From Schizophyllum amplum (lineage: Eukaryota > Basidiomycota > Agaricomycetes > Agaricales > Schizophyllaceae), in the NCBI GenBank assembly GCA_007026445.1, contig VDMD01000001.1, positions 3,348,001 to 3,412,000 of the forward strand: DNA of 64,000 nt, written 5' to 3'. This document shows, piece after piece, positions 1-10,695 of this stretch. A program made the translations under genes and the position numbers. The notes under the pieces were generated by a model. The model ran no database searches. It worked only from the letters and a program-made list of their open reading frames with translations, and was not told the origin of the DNA. Positions within the stretch are counted from its first letter, which is position 1; each line of letters begins with the position of its first letter.

Positions 1-239
1 CCCAGATGTTAGTTGCTCTGTAGAACTCCTGACCTCGGACACGGAAAACAAAGGCACACGCACTGCTCGAGGCTGCGGACTGCTGTGCGCGACGGGCGGG
101 GTTTGGCTTAACGAGTTTTCTCGGCTGGTGTTGGGCTGAAGGTGCACCTTGTGTCAGAAAAAGGGGGAGGGAAGTGAAGTGAAGGGTTTCAACTGACCTC
201 CATTGGGTCCGGCGACTTCAAGCGCAGCGGAGAAAACAT
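1..239 (-). CDS. 5' end of an unidentified gene leaving the window (partial)
   Basis: A TATA box lies about 80 bp upstream of an ATG at 239. The first exon (239 to 198) would encode 14 codons beginning MFSPLRLKSPDPME and stop at a GT donor in phase 0. A possible acceptor near position 36 resumes with an open frame (EFYRATNIW) that runs off the left edge. This is a model built from promoter, ATG and splice signals only; no domain is visible and the family is unknown. The 160-bp intron would be longer than most here, so another acceptor may be used. Confidence 0.3.
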
Positions 240-1627
240 CTCTGACCGCACACCCTCGTCAGATGAAAGATGGAAGAGTGAAAGCAAGATTGCGGATATC
301 CAAGCAAGCAGGCCTGTCCTTTATACACGTGCAGCATAATCAAGTGGCGTGGTTGCACTGCCTACGGCCAGAACAATAGCCAGATGAACTGAGAGGCCCG
401 AACAGTAATGTGCAAATTTTCTGAGCCGTACACGGATCGGAGCATCGGCTGGCGGAGAAGCTGAAGCGTTGAAGGTCTTGCCAGAGTGGTGTGCTATCTC
501 ACGCAAATGGACGGCATGGTGATGGCTGGGAAGAGACTCGTGGCCTCGAGAATGCTGGTAAACAAACAAATATCCGCAAAGTGCTGATTAAATAATGTTC
601 GACTTCTCGTCGGACCAGAAAATGTGTAGGCAAGACTAGCCATGAGCTCTTGCGCGCATCTGTGCCGCTCGCGCTGTTTGTGTCGAGTGATAGATCCAAA
701 GATGTCGGCAATATATCGCTCATAGTGAAACTGGTGACAAACTTCTCGCCTCACCGTCTCATCAATTAGTACTTATCCTTGACTGTGGACAACAGCTCCT
801 TCATTGGACATGCCCAATCGCAGAAGAGAATCATGCGACACATGTCATTGAGGAGGTGCTCCCAATAGACATACAGTGATAGGAAACCGATGAGGTGGCC
901 TTAGCCGAGAGCGGAAGCCGGAGAGATTAGCCAGCCTCACGCATCGGAGGTGTTCCCAGCAAACGAGGCGGACAAGGCGCATCACGAACGGCGAAGTGGC
1001 CGCTACCGCAGCGGGCGAAGCGCAGACGAGGCATCCTCGACATCGCCAGAAAACATTGAGCGGGGTAAGCAATAACGCCAAGAAACCGTACATCACCACA
1101 CCCCGCAAACCTTCCGAAAACCTTCCAGCCGGAAGCCGTCCCAGTCGCGAAGAGAGTCCGCACCCTGCGTAGAAGCTCTTTTAGATACCAGGAGTGAAGC
1201 TCTGTTCCCGCACGACGAAGGTACAGTCCCTCCGCAAAGAACGCGACGCGGGCAGCAAAGAAAGACTGCGAAGTTTATAAGGAGGTTGGGAGATGTGGCA
1301 CACCCCACAATCTGGGAAACGAGAAGTTTCGTGCAAACTAGCTACCAGTGTTGTGCCGGACACGGTAGGTTTTCCTAACTAAGAGAGAGACGAGATTAGG
1401 TTCGCAGGACAAAAAGACGCTCACCGTTCATACCATCGACGATCCACAATGCGCCTTATGCCACCGCTCGTCTCCGAGCCCGAAAGGCTACATGCACATG
1501 TTCAGATGCGGTCGTTGCCGTCAATTCCACCAATACAGCCGGTATAATCATGCAGTCAGTACATTATAACATAAGATTACCGTGTCCCAAAACACAGTCG
1601 TAGCGCAGGCGCCATGCATTAGTCAAT
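240..1627. other. Intergenic, no gene recognised
   Basis: Between the left-edge gene and the DPL1 3' end. A minus-strand TATAAA near 1275 is followed by a short hydrophobic ORF (about 1108 to 848, ATG start, beginning MYGFLALLLTPL), but no family or clear splicing supports it. The rest shows only short open frames. Confidence 0.4.
320..325 (-). promoter_or_regulatory. TATA box for the left-edge gene
   Basis: TATAAAGG on the minus strand, about 80 bp upstream of the ATG at 239. The spacing fits a fungal core promoter. Confidence 0.4.
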
Positions 1628-3882
1628 CTATGCCTTCAGGGTCGCGTCGATAAAGGCCTCCGCGAGCTCGCCCACAAGGGACGGGCCGATGGCGCTCGAC
1701 GAGCCAAGACCTGACGAGAGATTCGATATCAGAATGTCATGATTTGATAACGGGTATAGCGTACCATATACAGCGACCATAGTGCCCTCGCCTGAAGGGT
1801 TGACGGACGCCTCGCGCACAGCGTCCTTCAAGTCCTCGATGAAAGAGTCCTTGTTCGGAATGGTCAGGCGCTGAAGTAGGCATTCGTCAGTTTTTGGTAT
1901 ACCACATCCGTACATCGGCACGCACCGTGCATGCAATGTGCACGCCCTTTCCATGCGCCGCACCGTCGTTGATGGCGTTCAGGTGCCACCCGCGCTGGCT
2001 CATGGCGTCGCCAACCTCGAAGATATTCAACTGGAGATACGACCTGTCAGCACTGCGACAATACTGATCAGGCAGACTGACCTTCTTGTCGTCAACCGCG
2101 GAGAACGCTACTACTGACGCCGGAGGCGAGCCCATGATGTTGAGCTCGGGGATCTCGTCCTCAATTCTCCGCGCAATGTAGCGTGCGCACGAGACGATAT
2201 CGCGGCACGAGTTGAGATAGCCGCTGCAAGGAAGAATACAAGCGTGTCAGCCCTTGCCAACTTCGGCTATGGGATGAATGACGCACTCATAGCCCATATT
2301 CTGCATAGCGGCCCAAGTGCCTGCGATCAGTGCTCCTGGACGCGAGCCGGACAAACTGGGAGACGCGTAGACGCCACCTGCAAGTGGCCACGGTCAGAAG
2401 CTGTCATCACAAGGCAGGGTTGTATGCGTACCGGACCAGGTCGTGTTCACGTAGTACTGATAACGACGGAGACTCGAATCTTTATACATGATGACCGACG
2501 TGCCCTTCGGCGCAAATCCGTACTGATAGCCGTCAGTAATCAGGCAGGCCAGAGCAGAAGGGGCTCTCTCGTACCTTGTGTGTATCACAGCTGATACTTG
2601 TTACACCCTCTACACGGAAATCGAAAGGCAGGAGCTTGAAGCGCTCATCATCCGCCAGCCCTGCGGCTTCAATGAAAGGCACGATGAAAGAGCCGAGACA
2701 GCAGTCAACATGAAGGCCAGTACGGTGCTTTTTCGCGAGCTTTCCAAGAGCAGTGATGTCGTCCTGGTTCCCCTCAGGGAAGTTGATAGTAGAGCCGACG
2801 AGCTAAGAGAAGATGCAAACGGGGACGCGGAAAAAAGAGAAAATTAGTCGTCTGCGTCGCACATATAAGAGATCCCTTACAAGGACGGTGTTTGAGTTGC
2901 TATGCGAAGCTATTTCAACAGAGATATGGCGAATTTGGAAGGGAGAACGCACATTGCTCTCCGTACACGCTTGATGTCCACTCGTCGCGTAATCGGGTCA
3001 ACAGGGATAGTGTGCACCTTGATACCCATATATGCTGCTCCTTTGTCGAAGGCGGCGTGCGCTGAAGATGGGATGATCCTGACCATGTAAGCACGTTCAT
3101 TTGGGCGTCTAGATTGGCGCAGTACACACATCTCTGGTTCGGTGATTCCCTTGGTAGCACGGGCCCAGTCACGGTAGGTCTTAACGGCCATGACGATGGA
3201 CTCAGTTCCACCGCTAGTCATCGTGCCTGCACCTGTAGGGTTGTTGTACATGCGTAGGCACATGGACACGATCTCAGCCTCCATCTTGCGGACCGCAGGG
3301 AATGCGTCTGGATGCAGAGGGTTGGAGACGAGGTAGCGCGTATACGCGGTAGAGATGAGGTTAGAGAGCTCTTCGCCACCATCTATATCATCATGAGCTG
3401 ACTAGCAGAGATACGTCTGAGGAAGTACGCACGGTAAACAGCTCCAGAAAGCTTGCCCTTAGACCAATCTGTATGTGATGCTCCCTCGACATCCATCTTA
3501 TCCATCTCCGCAAGAATTTGTTCCGTAGAGATGCCGGTTGAAGGCAATGTCAAGTGGCGAGTGACATGTTCGCCTTTGGGCACAAGCTTGTTCTCAATAT
3601 CAAGCTTGGCTTTGTCCATCTCGGTCCGGACCTTCTTCTGCATGGACGGTAGACGCAGCGCGAGCTGCAAAGCTCTCTATTGTCGCAAGATCAATGGCCG
3701 CCCTTGTCAAGACTCTAGACACGCACCTGCTGCATCGCCGAGTATATCTCTAGCACGGAGCCCGTCAAGCCGCGAGCAAGGACATGGCGCTTAAGCTTGA
3801 GAAGCTGGCGCGCGATGATGTAGATGCAGACTGCGTTCTTCACGAGATCAAGATAGCGCTTCCAAGCAATCTCAGACGGCAT
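1628..3882 (-). CDS. DPL1: Sphingosine-1-phosphate lyase (sphinganine-1-phosphate aldolase)
   Basis: PLP-dependent ER-membrane enzyme that cleaves phosphorylated sphingoid bases to a fatty aldehyde and phosphoethanolamine, the exit step of sphingolipid metabolism. The gene has several exons. The first begins at an ATG ([10 protein letters not shown]) followed by a hydrophobic segment typical of the N-terminal anchor. Group II decarboxylase motifs follow: [15 protein letters not shown], then [20 protein letters not shown], and the cofactor lysine in SISCDTHK directly before an intron (Lys codon near 2575-2577), continuing [10 protein letters not shown]. The stop is TAG at 1628-1630. The frame continues upstream of 3882 to a GTG but has no other ATG. 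It is divergent from the prefoldin gene, the two ATGs being about 197 bp apart. Family assignment is firm; exact exon borders are less so. Confidence 0.93.
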
Positions 3883-4079
3883 CTTGGAGTGTAAGCCTAG
3901 TGGTGGTCGGGGACGAAAGGCGACCGGGTAAGTTGATAAGTTGACAATCCCTTCTCCGGTCACGATCCGGCCCGACGCGTGCTACCCGCCACGCGCGCGG
4001 AACCTGGCATCATCCGAGGCGATCGACGGGCCGACTTTCCGATTACCCTCTCGTTCAAGTTCACGCCACCATGGAGAGT

Positions 4080-4671
4080 ATGCGGATGGTGAGATCGGCG
4101 ACGCGCAGAAAGATCTTCGTATTGATGGAGACATAGCTTGAAAAGCAAGACGAGAATGAGGAGGCGGATGAAGTCACCTGGCGTACGTGGTTAGCTGCTG
4201 TGACAGGAGCAGCGTTAACGCGACGAGCAGAGGACCAACAAAGAATCAATACATTCTCGAAGCTGAACACGCGCATGAGGGATATGAACGACAAGTTGAA
4301 GGAGCTAAAGGTATGCTATATGCATACTGTCTCTGCATACAGCGCTGAAGGATCTACAGCAAGAGAAGGAAGCGCTAGACGACTTGTCCACCGAGCTAGA
4401 GCTCGCAGACGAAGATGAGCCTGTATTGTGTGTCGCAGCTCTCCCTGCTTACTCCCAATGATATTGAATTTGCCCCAGATACAAAGTAGGCGAGACCTTC
4501 CTCCATCTTCCCTTGACACGAGCCCAAAAGCGACTGGAACGTGACCAGGCCGATGTGGACAAAAGCCTCGCCGATGTAGGATCGACAGTGGAAGATTGCG
4601 AGCGGCAGATGAAAGAGCTCAAAGTAGTCCTGTACGCCAAATTTGGCAAAGCAATCAATTTGGACGAATAA
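4080..4671 (+). CDS. GIM3: Prefoldin subunit 4
   Basis: Beta-type subunit of prefoldin, the cytosolic hexamer that hands nascent actin and tubulin to the CCT chaperonin. Five exons join into one frame: 4080-4088 (MRM only), 4137-4182, 4231-4310, 4351-4427 and 4479-4671. The product has the family pattern: EVTWQDQQRINTFSKL at the N-terminus, a coiled coil, the hairpin PVLYKVGETF, a second coiled coil and the C-terminal LYAKFGKAINLDE. Introns of 48, 48, 40 and 51 bp are typical for the window. The third intron needs acceptor 4349-4350; the nearer AG at 4341-4342 would shift the frame. Length (about 130 residues) fits the family. Confidence 0.9.
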
Positions 4672-5159
4672 ACGACTGTATCGCACGCAATGTACCATGA
4701 ACTTCGATTTCATCGAGGCCCCCGACGCTACTCATCGTTCTAAGGTTTTCGTCCTTATCACATCCTTCTCTATCTTGCAGGGGAGCGTCTGGCCTCGTGA
4801 ACAGGTATCATGTCCTGGCTTAACGTGTCTCGCCCATCCACGGTCTGGGTGACATGATATTCACCACAATTTATTGCATCAGTCCGACACAGGGACACCG
4901 ACCGGATAACAATTACCTACCTACCTACCGAGAGAAGGTCACGACCATGGGGGCTCCAACCACGCATTACAAGATAACAGCACATGGGGCCGCCACATCG
5001 ACAAGCTTGGTGCCACAAATGGCTCAAGAGAGTCCAAGGACATGTTATTGAGACACAAGCACATAGGACCTATAGGTGGAGTGAGCATTGTGACCTGTTT
5101 GCAGCTTGCTCTACACTTCTGGCAACGCCCTGCGCTGGCAGCTACATATCCAGTCAATT
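4672..5159. other. Intergenic, no gene recognised
   Basis: 3' flank of GIM3 up to the inverted-repeat element. Only short frames; a small CTAC/CCTAC run near 4915-4930. The DNA just left of the element would be the original 3' flank of the gene at 6476. Confidence 0.4.
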
Positions 5160-5167
5160 ACAGCGAT

Positions 5168-6047
5168 ATGGGCGGTATAGTGTACAAAAACCTCTTCCGA
5201 GGTATTGCAACACTTAAAGGGTTTCGCTACGAACGTCTGCCTGGGGAGACTAAGGGTTTCGTTCGGTCGCGCGACGCATACGCTCGGCATTCTGCGCAAA
5301 ACGACACATAATCCGGTGAGATCACGTATCGACACATCTGTTCAGGACGTACCGGCTCTGATATATCTATGTTTTTAGGCCTTTAGGCCTCATAAGCCCC
5401 GCTATCCTGGTGATATGTTATGGGTGGGACATGGGAAGCGTGGGCTCACATGGCCTGTTTTTGCGTCGCGCGTGCGGCAGCGTGCCACTGTTGAATTGAT
5501 GAAGCCTTCTGGCAGCCAAATATACCAAGCGATAGAGCTTCAGCTCACCCATTAGCTCTCAAGCATCTCCTTGAGCCAGACAGTCATGATATGAACAGGC
5601 CCGGGGAAGACCTGGGGAAGACCTTCACGCGCAGATTACAGTTGAATATCATGCAGCTACTGTCTGCCACGGCAATACGGCTGCTCGGAGGATATAAGTA
5701 AAATAACAACATCTAGAGAGTCCTAAGTGAGTGCGAAAGGCTGTCGGCGCGAGGCCGAACGCATGGCAGCGAGAACAATGGAGTTCGGTAAACGCCGGGC
5801 GCTTATGACCTGTATTCAAACTCCGACAACCGTCACTGAACGGCGAACTCTCTGCCCGCACCAGCATGGCTCCCTCGCTTCTGAGCTTGTCATACTGACC
5901 TTGATAGAACATATATATCTTTCTGAAGACTCGAAGGAAAAGTGCGTCAAGATCGATGTTTTCGTGGCAAGCGCGTCGCAAGATGGGTAAATGGCAAAGT
6001 GCGTGTTGTTTACCTCAAAGGAGGTTTTTGTACACTATACCGCCCAT
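5168..6047. mobile_element. 880-bp element with terminal inverted repeats, probably non-autonomous DNA transposon
   Basis: A perfect 27-bp inverted repeat (left 5168-5194, right 6021-6047, beginning ATGGGCGGTATAGTG) bounds 880 bp, and similarity continues imperfectly for about 20 bp inward. Flanking octamers 5160-5167 (acagcgat) and 6048-6055 (acagcgag) match at 7 of 8 positions, as expected for an 8-bp target-site duplication. That length is usual for hAT-class elements, but other superfamilies cannot be excluded. No transposase-like frame lies inside, so it is read as non-autonomous. The right end supplies the last codons of the neighbouring minus-strand gene. Confidence 0.7.
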
Positions 6048-6476
6048 ACAGCGAGAGCAATAGGAACGCAGCACATCGACACTGACGCCGCAGCGAAGAC
6101 AAACGTCAAACGCGGCGGGTCTCATCGGCCGAGGCGTTGGACTCCGTAGTGATGACCCGAGATTGACTACGACTTGGTCGTAGGAAGCAACGCTGTCCAT
6201 GAGCGCTGTGCTGCTATCGACGGTCGCATGGTTGCCATTACCGTTGACAGTGCCGGTGGTGCTGCCACTGACAGTATCGACATGGCTGCCGTTGACTGTG
6301 GCGCTGCCATTGACAGTGCCGACGATGCTATTGTTGACAGTGCTGGCGTTGTCGCCATTCACGGCGACGGTGGTACTGCGATTTGCCGAGTTGCCTCCAT
6401 TGACAGCGACGGTGGTGCTGCTATTGGTGACGTTGCCTCCATTAGCGCTAGAGTCGTTATTCTGCGTAGTAGACAT
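6015..6476 (-). CDS. Small Asn/Gly/Ser/Thr-rich protein with C-terminal CxxC pairs; 3' end altered by element insertion
   Basis: Unrecognised protein of about 153 residues, starting at the first ATG (MSTTQNNDSS) downstream of a strong TATA box. The middle is degenerate repeats around TVAVNGGN and GTVNGSA. The C-terminus has two Cys pairs (CLRCG then CSRC, 11 residues between the inner cysteines), suggesting a small zinc ribbon. Just after CSRC the frame enters the right terminal repeat of the 880-bp element, which encodes MGGIVYKNLL and a stop. If the element and one target-site copy are mentally removed, the next codons are Asn and TGA, so the older protein probably ended right after the cysteine pair. 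The insertion changed the tail and separated the gene from its own 3' flank. Function unknown. Confidence 0.5.
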   Translation of the reverse strand: MSTTQNNDSSANGGNVTNSSTTVAVNGGNSANRSTTVAVNGDNASTVNNSIVGTVNGSATVNGSHVDTVSGSTTGTVNGNGNHATVDSSTALMDSVASYDQVVVNLGSSLRSPTPRPMRPAAFDVCLRCGVSVDVLRSYCSRCMGGIVYKNLL

Positions 6477-7022
6477 CGGCGACGACGTGGTCACTTTGCG
6501 GCTCTGAATGTCGACGTAGCTGGGGACTGGGAGTCCTTTTGTAGGAGAAGACCGGGAGCGGAGACCGAAGGGTGGAGAAGTCTGGCAGAGTGTGTTAAAC
6601 AATGCAGGCAGATGTCAGAGTCCGAAGAGGAGATCAACGAGCGGACACGATGAAGCGCCCTTTATATACCTATGCCGCGCACAATAGGCATGGGCCGGAC
6701 GCGGAAAAGATGACTCCAACACAATGGCCGATGATGATGTTGAAAAGAACGGAGGAACAAAGACTGCCAAAAGCGTCAGCACTCAATAACAGCTGATATA
6801 TTACGAACTGGCCATTGTTCCCAGTTGGCCTCACGACAAAGGCTTGCTGATTGCTCAATATGTCGACGTCCGCCACGCAAGTTGATAACGCAGCAAAAGA
6901 TAGTTGACATATATCAAAGCAAAATGAGCAGAATAGATATTGTACACAGCACCAGACATCACGCTTTTTGAAGCACGACCACTCCTCATCCGAAGCAGTT
7001 GACTGCTCGTCTGAAGCAAAGT
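6477..7022. other. Intergenic: promoter and CCP1 3' flank
   Basis: Contains the TATA box and leader of the gene at 6476 and, further right, the CCP1 3' flank. No other gene seen. Confidence 0.4.
6661..6668 (-). promoter_or_regulatory. TATA box of the Asn/Gly-rich protein gene
   Basis: TATATAAAGGGCGC on the minus strand, about 185 bp upstream of the first ATG at 6476. It supports the minus-strand gene and implies a 5' leader of about 150 nt. Confidence 0.5.
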
Positions 7023-8617
7023 TCACTCCTCATCCGCGTTCTTCATGACCCAAGGTTCCTTGGACACGAATTGCTCCGTCGGCACGCCGAGCTCGAACAG
7101 GCGGGCGACGACGTCGGAGAAGCTGAGGATCACGATGAGCGACATGCTACAAGAATGACCACAACAACCACTCACTCCTTGAAGAACACGTCCTGGTCGT
7201 CAGCATACTGCTTCGCGTACTTCTTGAAGCTCTTGTCCTGCACGAGAACGTAGTCGGTACTGAAAGGCAATGTCAAGGTCCCCTGCTTGAAGATAGTACA
7301 CCGTGACTTACGGAAGCATCATAAGCGAGCGCGTGGACTTGTCCTGGAGCTGCTTAGGACCCTCCCACTTCCTCCAAACCCATCTGTGACCGATGTAAGT
7401 ACGTCTATGTCAGCTGTAACAAAGACACTCACTTCTCATCGAAGAGCAGACGGTAGTAGTCGTTCGTCAATGTGATGGGGGAGAAGGTCCATGGTCCGTC
7501 GAACCCGGAGCTGTCAAAGGGCGTCAGCGGAGATTGCTTTGGCATTCAATTCTACTGACCGGTCAGTATGGCAGCGGCCAAGCGCGTGAGCACCCGAGAG
7601 CGCAACAATTTCCTGGTCGTTGAAGCTATAGCAAGAGGTCAGTTTTTATAAACGCTCGGGGGCCGACTTGCATACCCCATGCGATAGAAGATCTGTGAAG
7701 GCGTCAGATGTCGCTCTTTTCAATTGAGGATGTCACTCACGTTACGGAGGTGGTCGGAGCCCTGGCTGGCATCGGGGAGACGGCCATCAGGGGTCGCCTT
7801 CTCTGCCGTACCGTCGATGCGGCCAGGCCGCCAGGGGATCTTGGGACCGCCCATCTCCTGCGAAGGCGTGAGTGCGCTGCAACAGACATTGTATATACGG
7901 CACGCACCTGGACAGCAGCCACACCACCAAGCGTCCATAGATCACCATAGCTAATCCAGGGGAACTCTTCCTTTATCTTCTGCATGAGACCGCGGGCGAC
8001 GTCGAGACCATTGTTGGCGCCGTGAAGGGCCTCGGGCTCGAAACGCATGGTGGCATAGTTGCTGCCGCCCGTGTTCGAGTCCTTGTCATACGTGCCAGAC
8101 GCGTGCCAGGCAAGGCGAAGAATGACAGGACCGTACGAGCCATCTAGATGTGATGGTAAGCGACCAGCTTATTCACGACGAGCGCTATCGCACGTGCGGC
8201 ATTACTCACCATCATAATCTTCCGCCTCGTCAAGCATCTGGGCGATCTTGTTGTAGACCTGATAGAAGAATTTAGCATCTGGGAAACACCGTCGGCAAGA
8301 GAACACACCTTCTGATAGTCCTCCTTGCTGGGGACGAAGTTGGTAGCAACCTTCGCCGCCTGGGCACCCGACTTGGCTGCAGTGGCCGGGTTCATGCCCG
8401 AGGAGTAGTAGTAGTAGCCTATGCCGGCCAGGAGAGCACCGCCAGCGATACCCGCATAGAGACCGGTGTTGGACTTCGGGGGCTTGGGCGCTTCCGTCGA
8501 GTTGAAGCGCCGGAAGGACGCCCTAAAGCTGGGGGCCGCATTCCGCGATGAGGGGCCAGCAACCTGGCGCGAGGCTGCCCGTAGGGGCTGGCGGAGGCGC
8601 GCAAAAGCCTGAGACAT
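7023..8617 (-). CDS. CCP1: Mitochondrial cytochrome c peroxidase
   Basis: Class I haem peroxidase of the intermembrane space that reduces hydrogen peroxide with electrons from cytochrome c. The first ATG ([12 protein letters not shown]) opens a basic, serine-rich mitochondrial presequence, then a hydrophobic sorting segment with GYYYYSSG. The catalytic body is spread over about ten exons: distal-side helix with [13 protein letters not shown], substrate-channel region [17 protein letters not shown], proximal histidine in [11 protein letters not shown], and the radical tryptophan in SGFDGPW. The C-terminus ends [12 protein letters not shown] before TGA at 7023-7025. An upstream in-frame TTG is not used as the start. 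All catalytic landmarks are present and nothing looks broken. Confidence 0.95.
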
Positions 8618-9198
8618 AGTGAGGGACAAGGAAGGACGTGTGTGAAGAGCGGCCGAACCTCTGACCTCGTCAGGTTTATATGCGGCACGCGTTACCCCGC
8701 ATTCTCAGTCACCTTACCTCATCCGGACGACCGGGAGGCAACGCCGAGCCAATCAGAATTCGCCTTTTGCTCAACGCCAATGTTGAATGCTGCCTGGCAC
8801 GTGATCTCGTGCTGGTCCCGTAGGCAAAATAAGAACGCCCACCTCAGCCATCAGTCACCCACATACATACACCCGTGCAGGAGCTGTACACTGACAAAGA
8901 GCTCATTGAAATAGATTTATCCATACTGAGAGGCCGCGGCTAGTAAGCTTCAATGTCGTCAATGTGCTGTACCAACAGCCCGGCGGCGCTACGGAAGTTG
9001 GCGCTAGTGTGGCCAGTTGCGGGGCAGGTCGAAGGCACCACTAGGTATTCGCTGTCGGATGGTCCAGGTAAAGATGGAGAAATCATTCATTCAGGGTATG
9101 ACTGTGACACGAAAGGCCTCCTCTGGGAACTGTACACAGTGCAGTGCAAAGCAACGCCTATAGTGGTACACCCAAGAAACCTACAAAGCATGAAACAA
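8618..9198. other. Intergenic between CCP1 promoter and the next minus-strand gene
   Basis: Holds the CCP1 promoter and the 3' flank of the gene at 9199-10695. No further gene recognised; the plus-strand open frame at 8953-9384 has no family features. Confidence 0.4.
8675..8680 (-). promoter_or_regulatory. TATA box of CCP1
   Basis: TATAAA on the minus strand about 60 bp upstream of the CCP1 ATG, inside the 5' flank. Confidence 0.4.
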
Positions 9199-10695
9199 TC
9201 ATGTCAATATGAACCCTTCGAAATCCAAGAAAGCCTCATCCAGAGACATCTTGCGCACGACCAAAGCCTCGACGATGAGTCTTGGCTGGCAGTCCGCATT
9301 ATTCGTGGCCGCAGCCAAGTCATCCGTCGCCACCCTGGTGCCCACGTCCATGAAGCCCGTACCAATATGGTGAGCCCGTGCTGACGGCAGCCGCGGCGCT
9401 GGGAAGACGTCGTCATCATCGTCGTCCTCCATCAGCTCCGTGGACAGCTGCAGCACAGTCATGTCACCGTCCGCGGTGGAAACAGGGACGGGGTCATCCA
9501 GTCCGACGTGCAGCGCCTCGAGTTGTGGTACGAGCTCCTCTTCCGCACTCTCCACAGCAACGATGGCTTGCGGCAGAGTCTCCCGTGCCGTCAGGTCCTG
9601 ATGAGACGAGTGCTCCTCCTGCGAAGGGACCTCATGTCCGACCGCGTACGCCATCAGCGCCCGACGTCGTTCCTCACGCCGCTTGTCGCGCGCCTGCTTC
9701 CTGTGCAGCGCCTTATCCGGGTTTCGCTGGAAGCGGCTCTCTTTGATGTCGTGCGGCGACGCGCCAAGCTCGCCGCCTGGGTTCTTGGCGCCATCGACCT
9801 TCTTCTCGCTGCCGAATTTCTTCTCGCTGCCAAACTTCTTGTTGCTATTCTTTTTCGCCCGCTTGGTCTTGCCGGTGTGGAGTGGGAGGTACGCGGGGGC
9901 GCGCGTGCGCATTGGGCGTGGTTTGTATACTGAGGCAATCTCGAGGTCGATGGGGAATTGTGCGACGTCCGGGTCTATGTCGGGCTCCGGGTCCATCGCG
10001 AAGACATCGAGATCTGCGTCAAGTCCATCTGCATGATGCAGCATAACCGTGGCCGCCAACCCCTCCGCCTCGCTTTCCGTCTCCGGCTCTGTCGTTGTCG
10101 TCTCCGGCTCTGTCGTCGTAGTCTCCTGCTCCGTCTCCGTCAACGCACCCTCCTCCCCGCCCCTCTCCACGCGCCGCTTCCGCCGCTTCTCATGCACGCG
10201 GTCGTTCTCGAGCAGCATCACCATCGCCGGCGGCACCTCCACCTCCTTCACGATGATCACGCTCGCGCCGATCTCGCCCGCCATCATCTCCAGCGTCTCC
10301 AGCGACGCCTCGAGCTCGGCCCGCGGCAAGCCTACCAGCGCGCCCGAGTCCGCGACGCCGAGCTCGTAGTACGCCTGCCCGCCGCCCTCTAGCAGCCGCC
10401 ACTTCATTTGCGTGACAAGCCGGGCGAAGCGCGCGGGAGAAGGCGAGAGGAGCTGCAGCTTGTACTCGACATTGCCGTCGTCGGACTCGGGGACAAGCTT
10501 GGGGATGGCGCTGATGGTTATGGGGCTAGGGCTCGTGAGGGAGAGGGAGGAGGGCTGCGAGAGAGGGGAGGGGGAAGGCCTGGATAGCGGGGAAGGTCTG
10601 GGAAGTGGAGATGGCGAAGTGGATGCCGGAGTGGAGATGAGCGAGTCCCAAGGGCTGGGCACGCGAGGGGATTCCGAGTCAGACTCGCCGAACAT
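9199..10695 (-). CDS. Protein with GTPBP1/GTPBP2-type N-terminal module but no GTPase domain
   Basis: Single uninterrupted 498-codon frame with an ATG start (MFGESDSESP). Residues about 75-155 (YKLQLLSPSPARFARLVTQM, later GLPRAELEASLETLEMMAGE and IGASVIIVKEVEVP) match, by my reading, the conserved region just before the GTPase domain in GTPBP1-like elongation-factor relatives. No G1 P-loop, switch or NKxD motif follows. Instead come acidic TETEPETTTTE repeats, a PRPMRTRAPAYLPLHTGKTK stretch, a short tandem KKFGSE, a strongly basic helix and an acidic tail. The N-terminus is Ser/Pro-rich. Unlike its neighbours it has no introns. It may be a ribosome- or RNA-associated adaptor, but that is inference. 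Confidence 0.65.
   Translation of the reverse strand: MFGESDSESPRVPSPWDSLISTPASTSPSPLPRPSPLSRPSPSPLSQPSSLSLTSPSPITISAIPKLVPESDDGNVEYKLQLLSPSPARFARLVTQMKWRLLEGGGQAYYELGVADSGALVGLPRAELEASLETLEMMAGEIGASVIIVKEVEVPPAMVMLLENDRVHEKRRKRRVERGGEEGALTETEQETTTTEPETTTTEPETESEAEGLAATVMLHHADGLDADLDVFAMDPEPDIDPDVAQFPIDLEIASVYKPRPMRTRAPAYLPLHTGKTKRAKKNSNKKFGSEKKFGSEKKVDGAKNPGGELGASPHDIKESRFQRNPDKALHRKQARDKRREERRRALMAYAVGHEVPSQEEHSSHQDLTARETLPQAIVAVESAEEELVPQLEALHVGLDDPVPVSTADGDMTVLQLSTELMEDDDDDDVFPAPRLPSARAHHIGTGFMDVGTRVATDDLAAATNNADCQPRLIVEALVVRKMSLDEAFLDFEGFILT

Noticed and set aside
5649..5981. Transposase inside the 880-bp element
   Set aside because: The 110-codon minus frame has no catalytic or zinc-finger motif of known transposases.
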